In this document: positions 21,376 to 29,435 of the stretch, one piece after another
How the letters are laid out: the number at the start of each line of letters is the position of its first letter
Position numbering within the stretch: the stretch's first letter is position 1
Assembly: GCA_048621635.1 (NCBI GenBank)
Contig: JBMCWH010000006.1
Span: forward strand, 1 to 30,634
Reading direction: 5' to 3'
DNA: 30,634 nt
DNA from: JBMCWH01 sp048621635
GTDB lineage: Bacteria > Patescibacteriota > WWE3 > JAUXAW01 > JAYEID01
Program-made: the position numbers and the translations under genes
Notes under the pieces: model-generated
The model's input: only the letters and a program-made list of their open reading frames with translations
Database searches by the model: none
What the model was told of the DNA's origin: nothing

Positions 21376-22449
21376 ATGAATCAACGTCTAAAAAAATTTC
21401 TTGAAAAAACTGTCCGTGAAGGAGCTTCTGATCTTCATCTGACTGTAGATGCCCCGCCTACTTTGCGCGTTTCTGGAGAGCTTGTTCCTCTTTCTGGTAG
21501 CAACCCTCTTGCTGAGGAAGATGTGCAGGAATTAATTTTCGCTATGGTTGATGACGAACAGAAGGAACAGTTGTTAATAAATAAAGAAGTTGATTTTGCC
21601 TTTTCGTATACTGGGGATGGTGTTGAGAAAGGAGCGCGGTTCCGTGTAAATGCCTTCCATACCCGTGGGAACCTGGCAGCTGCTTTACGGCGAATACCCT
21701 TGAGAGTTCCTAGTATTGATGAGCTCAATTTACCCTCTTTTTTCCACACTTTAACGGAATTACCACAGGGTTTTGTAATTTTTACTGGCCCAGCCGGCTG
21801 TGGTAAATCTACAAGTATTGCTTCTATTATTGATGAAATATCCCGTTCAAGAGCCGCACATATTATTACTGTAGAAGACCCTGTTGAATATGTTTTTCCT
21901 CATCGTCAGGCCTTGATTGCTCAGCGAGAGGTGGGCAGGGATACACTTTCCTGGAATGTGGGTTTGCGTAATGTTTTGCGAGAGGATCCTGACGTTATTT
22001 TTGTCGGTGAAATGCGGGATACAGCCACAATTTCTTCAGCTGTAACTATGGCAGAAACAGGGCATCTTGTTTTCTCTACTCTACACACTAATTCTGCTTC
22101 GCAGACTGTCGATCGTATTATCGATGCTTTTCCTGATGAGCGCCAGGATCAGATTGCGTCTCAACTGGCGGCTAGTTTAGAGGCAGTTATTGCCCAACGT
22201 TTAATTCCTTCTATTGAAGGTGGTCTTGTTCCTGTTTGCGAAATTCTTTTAGTTACCCCTGCAGTGAGGAATCTTATTCGAGAGGGTGAACGGCATCAGC
22301 TTGATAATGTAATTACTACTTCTTCAGAGCAAGGAATGGTTTCTTTGGAGCGTGCGCTAGCAAGGTTGGTTCGAGAGGGAGTTGTGGAAAGAGATGTCGC
22401 GCGGCGGGTGGCTTTACGCCCTCAAGAATTTTCACGCTTACTGCACTAG
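21376..22449 (+). CDS. pilT: Type IV pilus retraction ATPase PilT
   Basis: 357 residues, typical for PilT. The N-terminal PAS-like domain (GASDLHLTVDAPPTLRVSGEL) is followed by the ATPase: Walker A G138-PAGCGKST, ITVEDPVEY, Walker B DVIFVGEMRD and the His box GHLVFSTLHTNSA. The PilT-specific AIRNLIRE element is present as AVRNLIREGERHQL (about 296-309), which separates it from PilB. PilT depolymerises pili, giving twitching, attachment or DNA uptake. It starts the second pilus transcription unit and is 9 bp from pilC. Confidence 0.95.
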   Translation: MNQRLKKFLEKTVREGASDLHLTVDAPPTLRVSGELVPLSGSNPLAEEDVQELIFAMVDDEQKEQLLINKEVDFAFSYTGDGVEKGARFRVNAFHTRGNLAAALRRIPLRVPSIDELNLPSFFHTLTELPQGFVIFTGPAGCGKSTSIASIIDEISRSRAAHIITVEDPVEYVFPHRQALIAQREVGRDTLSWNVGLRNVLREDPDVIFVGEMRDTATISSAVTMAETGHLVFSTLHTNSASQTVDRIIDAFPDERQDQIASQLAASLEAVIAQRLIPSIEGGLVPVCEILLVTPAVRNLIREGERHQLDNVITTSSEQGMVSLERALARLVREGVVERDVARRVALRPQEFSRLLH

Positions 22450-22458
22450 GGTGTTATT

Positions 22459-23667
22459 ATGGCTACTTTTAGATACACAGTTAAGGATCAACAAGGTAAA
22501 ACGCGTACTGGAAATGTGGAAGCAAGCACCAAGTCCCGTGCTGTAGATGTGTTACGTGAGCAAGGTTTTACAGTTATAACGCTTCGCGAGCAGAGAAAAG
22601 GCTTTGTCCTAAGTAAGTTGACAAATGCCTTTAAGGGTGTGAGTACAAAAGATCGGGTTACTTTTACCCGCCAGCTAGCGACTATGGTCGGGTCCGGCCT
22701 TCCGCTTACTCAAGCGTTAGATATTCTTGCTGAACAAGCTGGCGAATCCCCTTTTGGTGAGGTTTTGCGTAAAATTTTGGTTCGGGTAGAAGGAGGTAGT
22801 CCGTTGTCTGATGCTATGGCTGAACATCCTGATGTTTTTCCAGAAACCTACACTGCGCTTATATCCGCTGCAGAAGCCTCTGGTGCTTTGCAGAAAGTTC
22901 TTGAGCGGTTAGCTACTAACTTAGAGAAAAGGGCGCAGCTTAAGCGTGATGTTAAAGGTGCTTTGTTTTACCCAGCAATTATTCTTGGGGCTATGTTTTT
23001 GGTTGGTGGGTTGCTTTTGATCTTTGTCTTGCCCAAGTTGAAAGATATGTATTCTTCTTTTGACGCTAGCTTGCCGCTGGTAACTCAGCTCTTCCTTTCT
23101 CTTTCTGATTTTCTTGTCACTTTCTGGTGGTTGGTGCCAATCATGGGTATTGGTGGGTTTCTCGGTGTTAAAAGTTTGCTAGCCACAGAACGAGGTCAGA
23201 GGCTTTGGGCAGAAGTTTCCTTGAAATTGCCTATTTTTGGTTTATTGGTCAAGCGGTTAACTTTGGTTGAGATCACCCGTACTTTATCGCTTTTATTAGT
23301 TAGCGGTGTTCCTATTTTGGATGCTTTGGATATTGCCGCTGACTCTTCCGGAAATCTCTTGTTCAAGGAAGCCCTTGTGGAAGCGCGCAATCAGGTTGAG
23401 CGGGGAGAAGCCTTGGCTGATCCATTGCATACTTCTAAAGTTTTTCCTTCAATTGTTGCTCGTATGGTGATGGTTGGAGAGGAAAGCGGTGAGCTGGGGG
23501 AAGTTTTGAACAAATTAGCCCTTTACTTTGAAGGAGAAGCAAACCATACGATTGATAATCTTACCACTGCGCTAGAACCTATTATTATGCTGATTTTAGG
23601 AGTCGGGGTTGGGTTTATGATTATTTCTATAATTATGCCTATTTACAATTTGACCAGTATGTTTTAA
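22459..23667 (+). CDS. pilC: Type IV pilus inner-membrane platform protein PilC
   Basis: 402 residues, normal for PilC/GspF. Two T2SSF repeats are visible: FTRQLATMVGSGLPLTQALDIL with AMAEHPDVFPETYTALISAAEASG, and the second, ITRTLSLLLVSGVPILDALDIA with VFPSIVARMVMVGEESGELGEVL. Membrane segments are at about 170-195, 215-235 and 375-398 (TALEPIIMLILGVGVGFMIISIIMPIYNL). PilC is the platform that links PilB/PilT motion to pilin insertion. It lies between pilT and the pilin genes. Confidence 0.96.
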   Translation: MATFRYTVKDQQGKTRTGNVEASTKSRAVDVLREQGFTVITLREQRKGFVLSKLTNAFKGVSTKDRVTFTRQLATMVGSGLPLTQALDILAEQAGESPFGEVLRKILVRVEGGSPLSDAMAEHPDVFPETYTALISAAEASGALQKVLERLATNLEKRAQLKRDVKGALFYPAIILGAMFLVGGLLLIFVLPKLKDMYSSFDASLPLVTQLFLSLSDFLVTFWWLVPIMGIGGFLGVKSLLATERGQRLWAEVSLKLPIFGLLVKRLTLVEITRTLSLLLVSGVPILDALDIAADSSGNLLFKEALVEARNQVERGEALADPLHTSKVFPSIVARMVMVGEESGELGEVLNKLALYFEGEANHTIDNLTTALEPIIMLILGVGVGFMIISIIMPIYNLTSMF

Positions 23668-23727
23668 TAAGTACAATTGTATGGTTACTATGTTACTATT
23701 GTTTTTGGAAGGAGGTGAAAATTTAAA

Positions 23728-24243
23728 GTGCAAAAAAAGTTAAGAACTACTGAACAAGGTTTTACCCTAATCGAGTTGTTGATTGTTATTGTTATTATTG
23801 GTATTTTGGCTGTGGCTCTTCTTGCTGCAGTTGATCCTTTGGAGCAGATAAGGCGAGGGCGAGATACGGAAACCTTGAAAGCTGCGCGTGACTTTATGTC
23901 GGCAGCGGAAAGGTATTACGCTTATAATGAAGAATACCCATGGGATGATACTGTAGGTTCAGCTCCTCAATGGGAAAAATTAGATTCTACGAATTGGTCT
24001 GATTACGGAGGACTTTTGCAGGATACCGGCGAGTTGCGGGAACGGTTTCACGAAACGAGCCCGATTTCAGAGGAAAAACTTATTCTTAGCGAGGAAGATG
24101 CTACGGGAAATGAGGACGCTCTTCATGTCTGTTTTGAGCCGGAATCTTCGCAAATGGGTAATCAAGCCTGTTGTGACGATACGCTTGCCTGTGGTGATGC
24201 GGGTTCGGCAGATTATTTCTGTGTACCAGATTGTTCGCAATAA
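23728..24243 (+). CDS. Type IV prepilin, probable major pilin
   Basis: 171 residues starting with GTG. The start is fixed by AAGGAGGTGA (about 23709-23718), the strongest Shine-Dalgarno in the pilus locus, about 10 bp upstream. The class III leader MQKKLRTTEQG is cut by PilD before Phe12 (G/FTLIE, Glu at +5), followed by the hydrophobic alpha-1 helix LLIVIVIIGILAVALLAAVDP. The globular part contains RDFMSAAERYYAYNEEYPW, as in bacterial pilins, and a Cys-rich C-terminal 30 residues (CC, CGD, FCVPDC) likely to form disulfides. Strong translation and the hairpin after it suggest this is the abundant subunit; that part is inference. Confidence 0.9.
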   Translation: MQKKLRTTEQGFTLIELLIVIVIIGILAVALLAAVDPLEQIRRGRDTETLKAARDFMSAAERYYAYNEEYPWDDTVGSAPQWEKLDSTNWSDYGGLLQDTGELRERFHETSPISEEKLILSEEDATGNEDALHVCFEPESSQMGNQACCDDTLACGDAGSADYFCVPDCSQ

Positions 24244-24275
24244 TCTTAAAGGTAGCAACTGTTTGCTAATGATTA

Positions 24276-24327
24276 CACTAGCCGGGCGTGGTCTTTGTTG
24301 TAGGCCAACAGCCCGGTAGTGATTTTT
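24276..24327 (+). terminator. Intercistronic attenuator between major pilin and pilD
   Basis: CACTA-G-CCGGGC (24276-24287, one bulged G) pairs with GCCCGG-TAGTG (24311-24321), followed by ATTTTTG. The 23-base loop can form a small inner stem. The shape is an intrinsic terminator placed inside the operon, suited to keeping pilD mRNA below pilin mRNA. Confidence 0.65.
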
Positions 24328-24339
24328 GTGGGGCTTTTT

Positions 24340-25164
24340 ATGATGTTGACTGGTTTAATATTTTCGTTTTTGTTTGGAATTGCGGTAGGTTCATTCTTAA
24401 ATGTGCTTGTTGATCGGTCTGTGCGAGAAGCGTCTGTTTTTGGGAGGTCTTACTGTGAATCTTGCGGTACTCCCCTACCCTGGTATGATCTTGTCCCTGT
24501 TCTAAGTTTTTTCATTTTGAAAGGGAAATGTCGGTATTGTGATAAAAAAATATCTTGGCGTCTCCCTTTAGTTGAATTTTTAGCTGGAAGTGGTTTTTTA
24601 TTTGTGTATTGGTATTTTTTTTATTATCCTGGCCTGCTTAATACATACTCTTTGCCTGTTGCGCTTTTACTGCTATCTTACTATCTGGTAGTATTTTCTC
24701 TTTGCGTGGTATTATTTTTTACTGATTTAGAATACGGGCTTCTTCCCAACTCATTGACTTTCAGCCTGGCCGGGTTTGTGTTCTTCTTTCAGCTAATATT
24801 TTATCTTTTTGCTCTTCCTTACCCTATTGATGGGACTTTATTACTCCGTTTGCTGTGCGGGTTTTGCTTTGCTGCCTTTTTTGCTCTGCTGTTTAAACTT
24901 TCGGGGGGGAAAGCAATGGGTGGCGGCGATGCCAAATTGGCTTTTTCAATAGGTCTTGTTTTAGGTTGGCCCTTAACTTTGGTCTCTGCACTGCTTTCCT
25001 TCTTGTTCGGTGGCTTAATTTCTGTTATCTTGGTCTTAGTTGGGTACAAAAATTTGAAAGATACTATTGTTTTCGGCCCTTTTTTAATTAGCAGTTTTTT
25101 AGCAGTTCTCTTTTTTGGTAACCTTTTTAGCAGCTTATTTTCCCGTTGGCTTGCTTTTTTCTGA
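24340..25164 (+). CDS. pilD: Prepilin peptidase/N-methyltransferase PilD
   Basis: 274 residues from ATG 24340. An in-frame GTG at 24319 sits inside the attenuator stem and is less likely; TGGGG before 24340 could serve as ribosome site. The N-terminal methyltransferase/zinc part has SFLNVLVDRSVRE, C39-x-x-C42 (CESC) and C64-x-x-C67 (CRYC) with PWYDLVPVLSF between. The aspartic protease part has Asp129 (FFTDLEYGLLPN) and Asp197 in the GxGD motif (MGGGDAKLAF). About eight membrane helices. It cleaves and methylates all prepilins of the locus at the membrane. The next gene starts 18 bp later. Confidence 0.94.
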   Translation: MMLTGLIFSFLFGIAVGSFLNVLVDRSVREASVFGRSYCESCGTPLPWYDLVPVLSFFILKGKCRYCDKKISWRLPLVEFLAGSGFLFVYWYFFYYPGLLNTYSLPVALLLLSYYLVVFSLCVVLFFTDLEYGLLPNSLTFSLAGFVFFFQLIFYLFALPYPIDGTLLLRLLCGFCFAAFFALLFKLSGGKAMGGGDAKLAFSIGLVLGWPLTLVSALLSFLFGGLISVILVLVGYKNLKDTIVFGPFLISSFLAVLFFGNLFSSLFSRWLAFF

Positions 25165-25182
25165 GAGGAGGTGTTCTTGGCA

Positions 25183-25653
25183 ATGATAACTTGGAAACAA
25201 TCTGAACAATCTAGAGGTTTTACTTTAATTGAACTTTTGCTTGCAATGGCGATAATGGGAATTTTGCTGTCGCTGGGAAGTGTTGCTTTTATACATTCTA
25301 TAAGAAGAGGAAATGACAGCAAACGGGCAGCGGATTTGAATACAATCCGTAATGCTTTAGAGATGTATTATTCAGAGGAACATTCTTATCCTGATCCAGG
25401 GACGTCTGATTGGGTTACGGTAGATAGCACAAATTTGGATGATCTAACCCCAACTTATCTGAAGACTTTTCCCGCAGATCCGGGTGGAACCTATTCTTAT
25501 AAATACCAGGTACGAGATGACGGTGATTGTTATTGTCTGTCCGGCCATATGCAGCTTGATGATAGTGGAAACGACGCTCCTGGCGACTGTAACCACTGTC
25601 CTTATCAAGAAGATCCTGATGTGACGTATAACTACACAATAACCTGTCCTTAA
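25183..25653 (+). CDS. Type IV prepilin-like protein
   Basis: 156 residues. The frame is open from GTG 25171, but that GTG lies within the Shine-Dalgarno GAGGAGGTG (25165-25173), so ATG 25183 (MITWKQSEQSRG) is the start, 9 bp after it. PilD site G12/FTLIE with Glu at +5, then LLLAMAIMGILLSLGSVAFI. The body carries LNTIRNALEMYYSEEHSYPDP, typical of pilin-like proteins, and ends with several cysteines (CYCLSG, CNHCPY). It may be a second pilin or a minor pilin. Confidence 0.9.
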   Translation: MITWKQSEQSRGFTLIELLLAMAIMGILLSLGSVAFIHSIRRGNDSKRAADLNTIRNALEMYYSEEHSYPDPGTSDWVTVDSTNLDDLTPTYLKTFPADPGGTYSYKYQVRDDGDCYCLSGHMQLDDSGNDAPGDCNHCPYQEDPDVTYNYTITCP

Positions 25654-26199
25654 ATGCACAAAACTGCCTGTTTCGACAACAGAAATTGTTCTGGTTTTAC
25701 CCTCATTGAGTTAATGGTCGTTTCTGCCATTATTATCACTTTAACTGTTTTTACTATTCCTGCTTTTACCCGTTTTTCTTCTCGTCAGGAACTGCGCCGG
25801 GCAGCAGAAGGTTTGCGGACAGATATTCGGACAGTGCAAAATAGAGCTGTTTCGGGAATTGATCGCGAGGTTGGTGGTGTTCCTTGTTATTGGTGGGGAA
25901 TGAAACTTACAGAAGGTGAAAGTGACTATCAGTTTGTACGTTCTTATGATGAAGATTATCCAGAGGATGATGTGGAAGTTGTTCGCAAATTTTCTTTAGC
26001 TGGTAAGAGCGAGATTTTTATTCCGGGCGGTGATTCAGATCTTACTATTTGGTACAAAATGATAAGTGGTGAGGTAGGAGGCATTTCTGGGGACAAGACA
26101 ATAGTAGTTCGCAAACACGGTGCAAGTTGTACAAGCCAAGATGATTCTTCCGCCTACTGTCGTGATATTGTTGTTTCTGAAGGAGGGAAAGTTAAATAA
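25654..26199 (+). CDS. Minor prepilin, GspH/FimT-like
   Basis: 181 residues; ATG follows the previous stop directly (TAAATG). Leader MHKTACFDNRNCSG is unusually Cys-containing; PilD site G14/FTLIE with Glu at +5, then LMVVSAIIITLTVFTIPAF. SRQELRRAAEGLRTDIRTVQNRAVSG matches the GspH/FimT family of minor pilins that prime pilus assembly. The remainder is acidic, beta-rich and has two late cysteines. Stop and next start overlap as TAATG. Confidence 0.87.
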   Translation: MHKTACFDNRNCSGFTLIELMVVSAIIITLTVFTIPAFTRFSSRQELRRAAEGLRTDIRTVQNRAVSGIDREVGGVPCYWWGMKLTEGESDYQFVRSYDEDYPEDDVEVVRKFSLAGKSEIFIPGGDSDLTIWYKMISGEVGGISGDKTIVVRKHGASCTSQDDSSAYCRDIVVSEGGKVK

Positions 26200-26678
26200 T
26201 GTTTTGCCTGTTTTTACTTTCTGACCAGCAGGGCCAATCTCTTTTGGAGGTTGTTGTTTCTGCTGCTTTGATAATGGTTGCAATAGTTGCCTTGGTTTCG
26301 CTAAGTATGTTTGGGCTGCGTGCTTCTGATTACGGGTTAAGTAAAGTAAGAGCAATAAAGTTAGCTAATGAAGAACTTGAACTTCTTCGCGATTACCGAA
26401 ATTCTATTTCTTGGGAGAGCTTTAAAGATCTTGAGAGTTCATGTGATAGCCAAAAATGTTATGTGGAATTAGATGATTTTGGGGTGATAAACATTGTTGA
26501 TTCTGGTCCGGAGGAACTGGCGGATTATTATTCACGTTCTGAAGATTATTATTCGCGCTCTTTTGCTCTTGCTTGTTCTCAAACTGAGGAGCGGTGCAGA
26601 GCAGCTGTGCTTGTTTCTTGGGACGAACGGGGGCAAACTAGAAAAGTGACTCTTAATACTATTTTTACCTATTGGTGA
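26199..26678 (+). CDS. Minor prepilin, PilV/GspI-like
   Basis: 159 residues, ATG overlapping the preceding stop. Leader MFCLFLLSDQQG is hydrophobic for a class III leader; PilD site G12/QSLLE with Glu at +5, in the PilV/GspI style, then VVVSAALIMVAIVALVSLSMFGL. KLANEELELLRDYRN fits the PilV helix. Near residue 110 a 7-residue motif is duplicated (DYYSRSE DYYSRSF), encoded by a 21-bp tandem repeat at 26523-26564. Probably part of the minor-pilin priming complex. Confidence 0.85.
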   Translation: MFCLFLLSDQQGQSLLEVVVSAALIMVAIVALVSLSMFGLRASDYGLSKVRAIKLANEELELLRDYRNSISWESFKDLESSCDSQKCYVELDDFGVINIVDSGPEELADYYSRSEDYYSRSFALACSQTEERCRAAVLVSWDERGQTRKVTLNTIFTYW

Positions 26679-26679
26679 T

Positions 26680-27204
26680 ATGTCTTTACCTTTATTAAAG
26701 CGCGTGCGAGAAGAATCAGCAGGTTTTACCTTAGTAGAAATTTTAATTGTTGCTCTTTTTTTGGGTATTTTTTCCGTAGTTGTTACTCAGGCACTTTTTA
26801 ATATAATGCAGGCAAGGAATAAAGCTCGGATTGTGGAAGAAGTTAAGCAATCTGGTGATTATGCTCTTTCTATTATGGAACAAGAGATTCGCGATGCTGC
26901 TAGGTTGACAGAATGCACACGTTCTACTATTGTTTTTAGAAATTCCCGGGGCCAGAAGGTTACGTTTGGTTCTAGTAGCAGGATTCCTATCAAGCAGATT
27001 GGCGATGGCGATCAGATTCCGTTGGTTAATGATGATACACAAACTGGTGTTCGGCTTACTAATCCTGAGTCAGTTTTTACATGCAAAGAAAGCAGAATTA
27101 CAATAAATTTAACCTTGGAGCCTGGTAGTGACGTTCCAACTCGCGGAGATTATTCTATTGATCCTGTGGAACTGAAGACCACAGTAGTTATACGGAATAA
27201 GTAA
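26680..27204 (+). CDS. Minor prepilin, PilW/GspJ-like
   Basis: 174 residues, starting one base after the previous stop. PilD site G15/FTLVE with Glu at +5, then ILIVALFLGIFSVVVTQALFNI. The sequence EVKQSGDYALSIMEQEIRDAARL resembles the PilW/GspJ family of minor pilins. A short basic leader (KRVREESAG) is present. A 103-bp gap without visible features separates it from the PilX-like gene. Confidence 0.87.
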   Translation: MSLPLLKRVREESAGFTLVEILIVALFLGIFSVVVTQALFNIMQARNKARIVEEVKQSGDYALSIMEQEIRDAARLTECTRSTIVFRNSRGQKVTFGSSSRIPIKQIGDGDQIPLVNDDTQTGVRLTNPESVFTCKESRITINLTLEPGSDVPTRGDYSIDPVELKTTVVIRNK

Positions 27205-27307
27205 ATAAGTAGAGACTAGCCTTGAGTAGAGCCGAAAGCGGTATGTGGAAAATTTACTAATAGACAGGTATTTTATTGGGTGTTAAGATGAAATTTGTAA
27301 ACTAACT

Positions 27308-28138
27308 ATGCCTTTAAGAAAAAGGGCTTCACAAAAAGGGCAGGTCTTAATTGTAGTTTTGTTAATTACTGCGGTGGCATTAACAGTTGGTGTTGGTATT
27401 TCCCAACGTTCCTCTTCTACTATTCAGCAGGCTGCTTTTTCGGAAGAATCTACCCAGGCTTTGCATTATGCTGAAGCTTGTGTGGAAGATGCTTTGCGAG
27501 AGATAGAGGAAGGAACTGTAGAATTGGGAACAACCAAGGAGATTAAGGATGTTGACGAAGATCCAGATGATGTTGATTGTGAATACAACGTAACTAGTTT
27601 GATCCATGTCTTTCCTGGTTTGATTACTAAGGACGAAGTTGCGGAGGTGAAGTTGGAAGGTTTTGAGGGTTCGGGTCTTAACATATACTGGTGCAATTCA
27701 GCAAGTGATTCAGAAAATTGTGAGGACAACTACCCTGCTTTGGAAATAGCGGTGATAAAAAATGAAGAAGGTGATGGCTGGGTAACTGAGCGGTATGCTT
27801 ACGAATCACTTTCAGCCGGTCGCTCTGATGGTTTTGAAACCGTCTCCTATACTGAGGAAGAATTTAACGAAATCACTTATGGATACTTAGTCACTTTGGA
27901 TAATTTTGATGGTTCTGAGGTTGCAGTGAGAATAACTCCCCGCTATGCAGATACTTCTGTAGGTGTGGAAGGGATAGGAGACGAACTTCCTCGCCAAGGT
28001 TACGAAGTAGTTGCCTCTGGCTTTTTTGGCCGAAGTACAAGAACATTGAATGTTACAAGAACAGATCCTGCAATGCCTGCTATTTTTGACTATGTTCTTT
28101 TCTCTGGTTCCGAAACACATCCGCTTGAGAAGGAGTGA
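27308..28138 (+). CDS. PilX/GspK-like pilus protein
   Basis: 276 residues. The N-terminus RKRASQKGQVLIVVLLITAVALTVGVG is a pilin-like leader and helix, but the +5 position after G11 is Val, not Glu, which is typical of the GspK-like tip pseudopilin. SSTIQQAAFSEESTQALHYAEACVEDAL matches the PilX N-terminal pattern of fully processed, large minor pilins. The remaining 210 residues are acidic and match nothing I recognise; they could carry an adhesive tip function. It is the last plus-strand pilus gene. Confidence 0.8.
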   Translation: MPLRKRASQKGQVLIVVLLITAVALTVGVGISQRSSSTIQQAAFSEESTQALHYAEACVEDALREIEEGTVELGTTKEIKDVDEDPDDVDCEYNVTSLIHVFPGLITKDEVAEVKLEGFEGSGLNIYWCNSASDSENCEDNYPALEIAVIKNEEGDGWVTERYAYESLSAGRSDGFETVSYTEEEFNEITYGYLVTLDNFDGSEVAVRITPRYADTSVGVEGIGDELPRQGYEVVASGFFGRSTRTLNVTRTDPAMPAIFDYVLFSGSETHPLEKE

Positions 28139-28150
28139 GAATTTATTCAG

Positions 28151-28177
28151 AGATTGAAAGGTACTCAAATCTTTTTT
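28151..28177 (+). terminator. Weak terminator after the pilus genes
   Basis: AGATTGA pairs with TCAAATCT (one bulge) and is followed by six Ts, 12 bp after the PilX-like stop. The stem is AT-rich, so termination may be partial. The rest of the gap to 28294 is T-rich and featureless. Confidence 0.45.
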
Positions 28178-28294
28178 CTATATCCTCACTTTTCCATACT
28201 TTGAAATTATTCGTGTTTTTGTGAAGGTCTTTTTTTTTACTGCTTGGAAATACTTTTTTGTAAGTTATTGAGGGTTGTAGGTTGTTGTGTTGCC

Positions 28295-28813
28295 TTACTC
28301 GACAACTAGGGTTCCGTTGTTTACTCCCTGTAATATATTTGTCTCTGTTTTATTTATAATTTTGGAAGCTGTGTTGCTGATGCTGATTTCAGTACTTCCT
28401 ACTTTCTTTCCGCTGAACACCAGCTTTGCAAGTGTTCCTGCTCCTGAGAAAATTCCCTTAGCCTGTACAGATGCAATACCTTTTTCGTTGTCAATTTCCT
28501 TGTTTGTATAAAGATTAAACGTTACCCCATTTTGGATAGCTTTTAAACTTGCGATTTCGGGGTCCCAGGAAATTTGTACTTGTGTTTTGTCTACTTCTTC
28601 TCCTTCAGTTGTAAGTGAAAGATTTACGGAGGCTTCTTCTCCCGGAGCTGTTTTTGTTTCTATGGGCCAGATATAAAGAACAGCTGATTTTTCTGTCCCT
28701 GCGCGTCCAGTAAACTTTATCGATTTTTGAATGTTGGAAACATAAATAGCACCTGCAGTAGCTATAGCAAGGATGGTTACACCAAGTACTATTGGAAGGG
28801 TAGCTTTTTCCAT
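28295..28813 (-). CDS. Membrane-anchored cohesin-like domain protein
   Basis: 172 residues from ATG 28813 (MEKATLP); a TTG directly before it is in frame but unlikely. One N-terminal helix (VLGVTILAIATAGAIYVSNI) anchors an external domain. Residues 50-172 follow the cohesin pattern (PF00963): TAPGEEASVNLSLT, VQISWDPEIASLKAIQNG, an exposed loop, KGIFSGAGTLAKLVFSGKKVGSTEISI and a final NGTLVVE strand. Cohesins bind dockerins, but related folds serve more generally as surface binding modules. No dockerin is seen in the window. It is convergent to the pilus operon; whether it works with the pilus is unknown. Confidence 0.72.
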   Translation of the reverse strand: MEKATLPIVLGVTILAIATAGAIYVSNIQKSIKFTGRAGTEKSAVLYIWPIETKTAPGEEASVNLSLTTEGEEVDKTQVQISWDPEIASLKAIQNGVTFNLYTNKEIDNEKGIASVQAKGIFSGAGTLAKLVFSGKKVGSTEISISNTASKIINKTETNILQGVNNGTLVVE

Positions 28814-28886
28814 CAAGTTTAACCTAGCACTTCCCTATTTGCCTGTCAAGCAGAGTACTTGGTAAAAGGTAGAGCAGCAATACCAC

Positions 28887-29012
28887 ACCGGGAACATCCT
28901 TCGGGTATGCGGTTTAACAAGCTTTGCCACGAGATCTGCAAAAATATATAGTAGCAGGCTTTAGCCTGCGCCCTTTCCTTTAGCTAATGATCTTACAAAA
29001 GCTTAGCTTTTG
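28887..29012. repeat. Cluster of three small palindromes in a gene-free gap
   Basis: The gap 28817-29226 has no supported gene. It holds an imperfect hairpin with a CC-TTCG-GG tip (28887-28913), a perfect GCAGGC-TTTA-GCCTGC (28954-28969) and a perfect CAAAAGC-TTA-GCTTTTG (28996-29012). None has a proper T-tract. Tips TTTA and TTCG also cap palindromes at 21-35 and 1535-1551. Confidence 0.55.
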
Positions 29013-29086
29013 GGGGCTGTTGCTATACGGTTAAGTATCCTTATCTACTATACCTATGTGTTCTTATCTGTTTGACCTCTGTTCTT

Positions 29087-29114
29087 TTTACAGGATTTGA
29101 CGAGATTATATAAG
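29087..29114 (+). promoter_or_regulatory. Candidate promoter of the small-protein/M16 block
   Basis: TTTACA (29087-29092), 16-bp spacer, TATAAG (29109-29114). The resulting leader would be about 105 nt, purine-rich and without a clear fold. It is the best promoter candidate between the cohesin-like gene and the small ORF. Confidence 0.4.
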
Positions 29115-29226
29115 TTATGCTTGGATTAAGCCGGGATAAATCTTTTTAAGAAGGGAGGGTGAAAGGGACAAAGCGGTAAGTTTAGTTAGAGAAGAACGAT
29201 AGAAATCGGGGTTGGAGGTGAGGAGC

Positions 29227-29403
29227 GTGACAAAGAGAGGCAGAGATAGTAGGAGCAAAAGCTCGCGAGAACTGCGCAGAGAGGCGCGAAGAAACCTGCG
29301 GCGTATGGAGGAAGCAGATGGGAAGAATCTTTCTGAGGATCTCGGCTCACCTGAAGGATCGGAGGAAAGTGAGTACGAATATCTTTGGGTAAACGATGGG
29401 TAG
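29227..29403 (+). CDS. Small basic-to-acidic protein of 58 residues
   Basis: GTG start at 29227 with GGAGGTG (29214-29220) 6 bp upstream, a strong ribosome site that also rules against the in-frame TTG at 29212. The first 27 residues are highly basic and helical (RELRREARRNLRR); the last 24 are acidic with aromatic residues near the end (EESEYEYLWVNDG). No cysteine, no membrane helix. The M16-like gene begins 33 bp later. It resembles nothing I know. The charge split (leader-like, then a distinct C-terminus) would fit a precursor peptide or a small nucleic-acid-binding protein. Minus-strand frames over it also look open, so coding is not certain. Confidence 0.45.
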   Translation: MTKRGRDSRSKSSRELRREARRNLRRMEEADGKNLSEDLGSPEGSEESEYEYLWVNDG

Positions 29404-29435
29404 AACGTGAAATCAACCCGGAGGGGAGAATTTTT

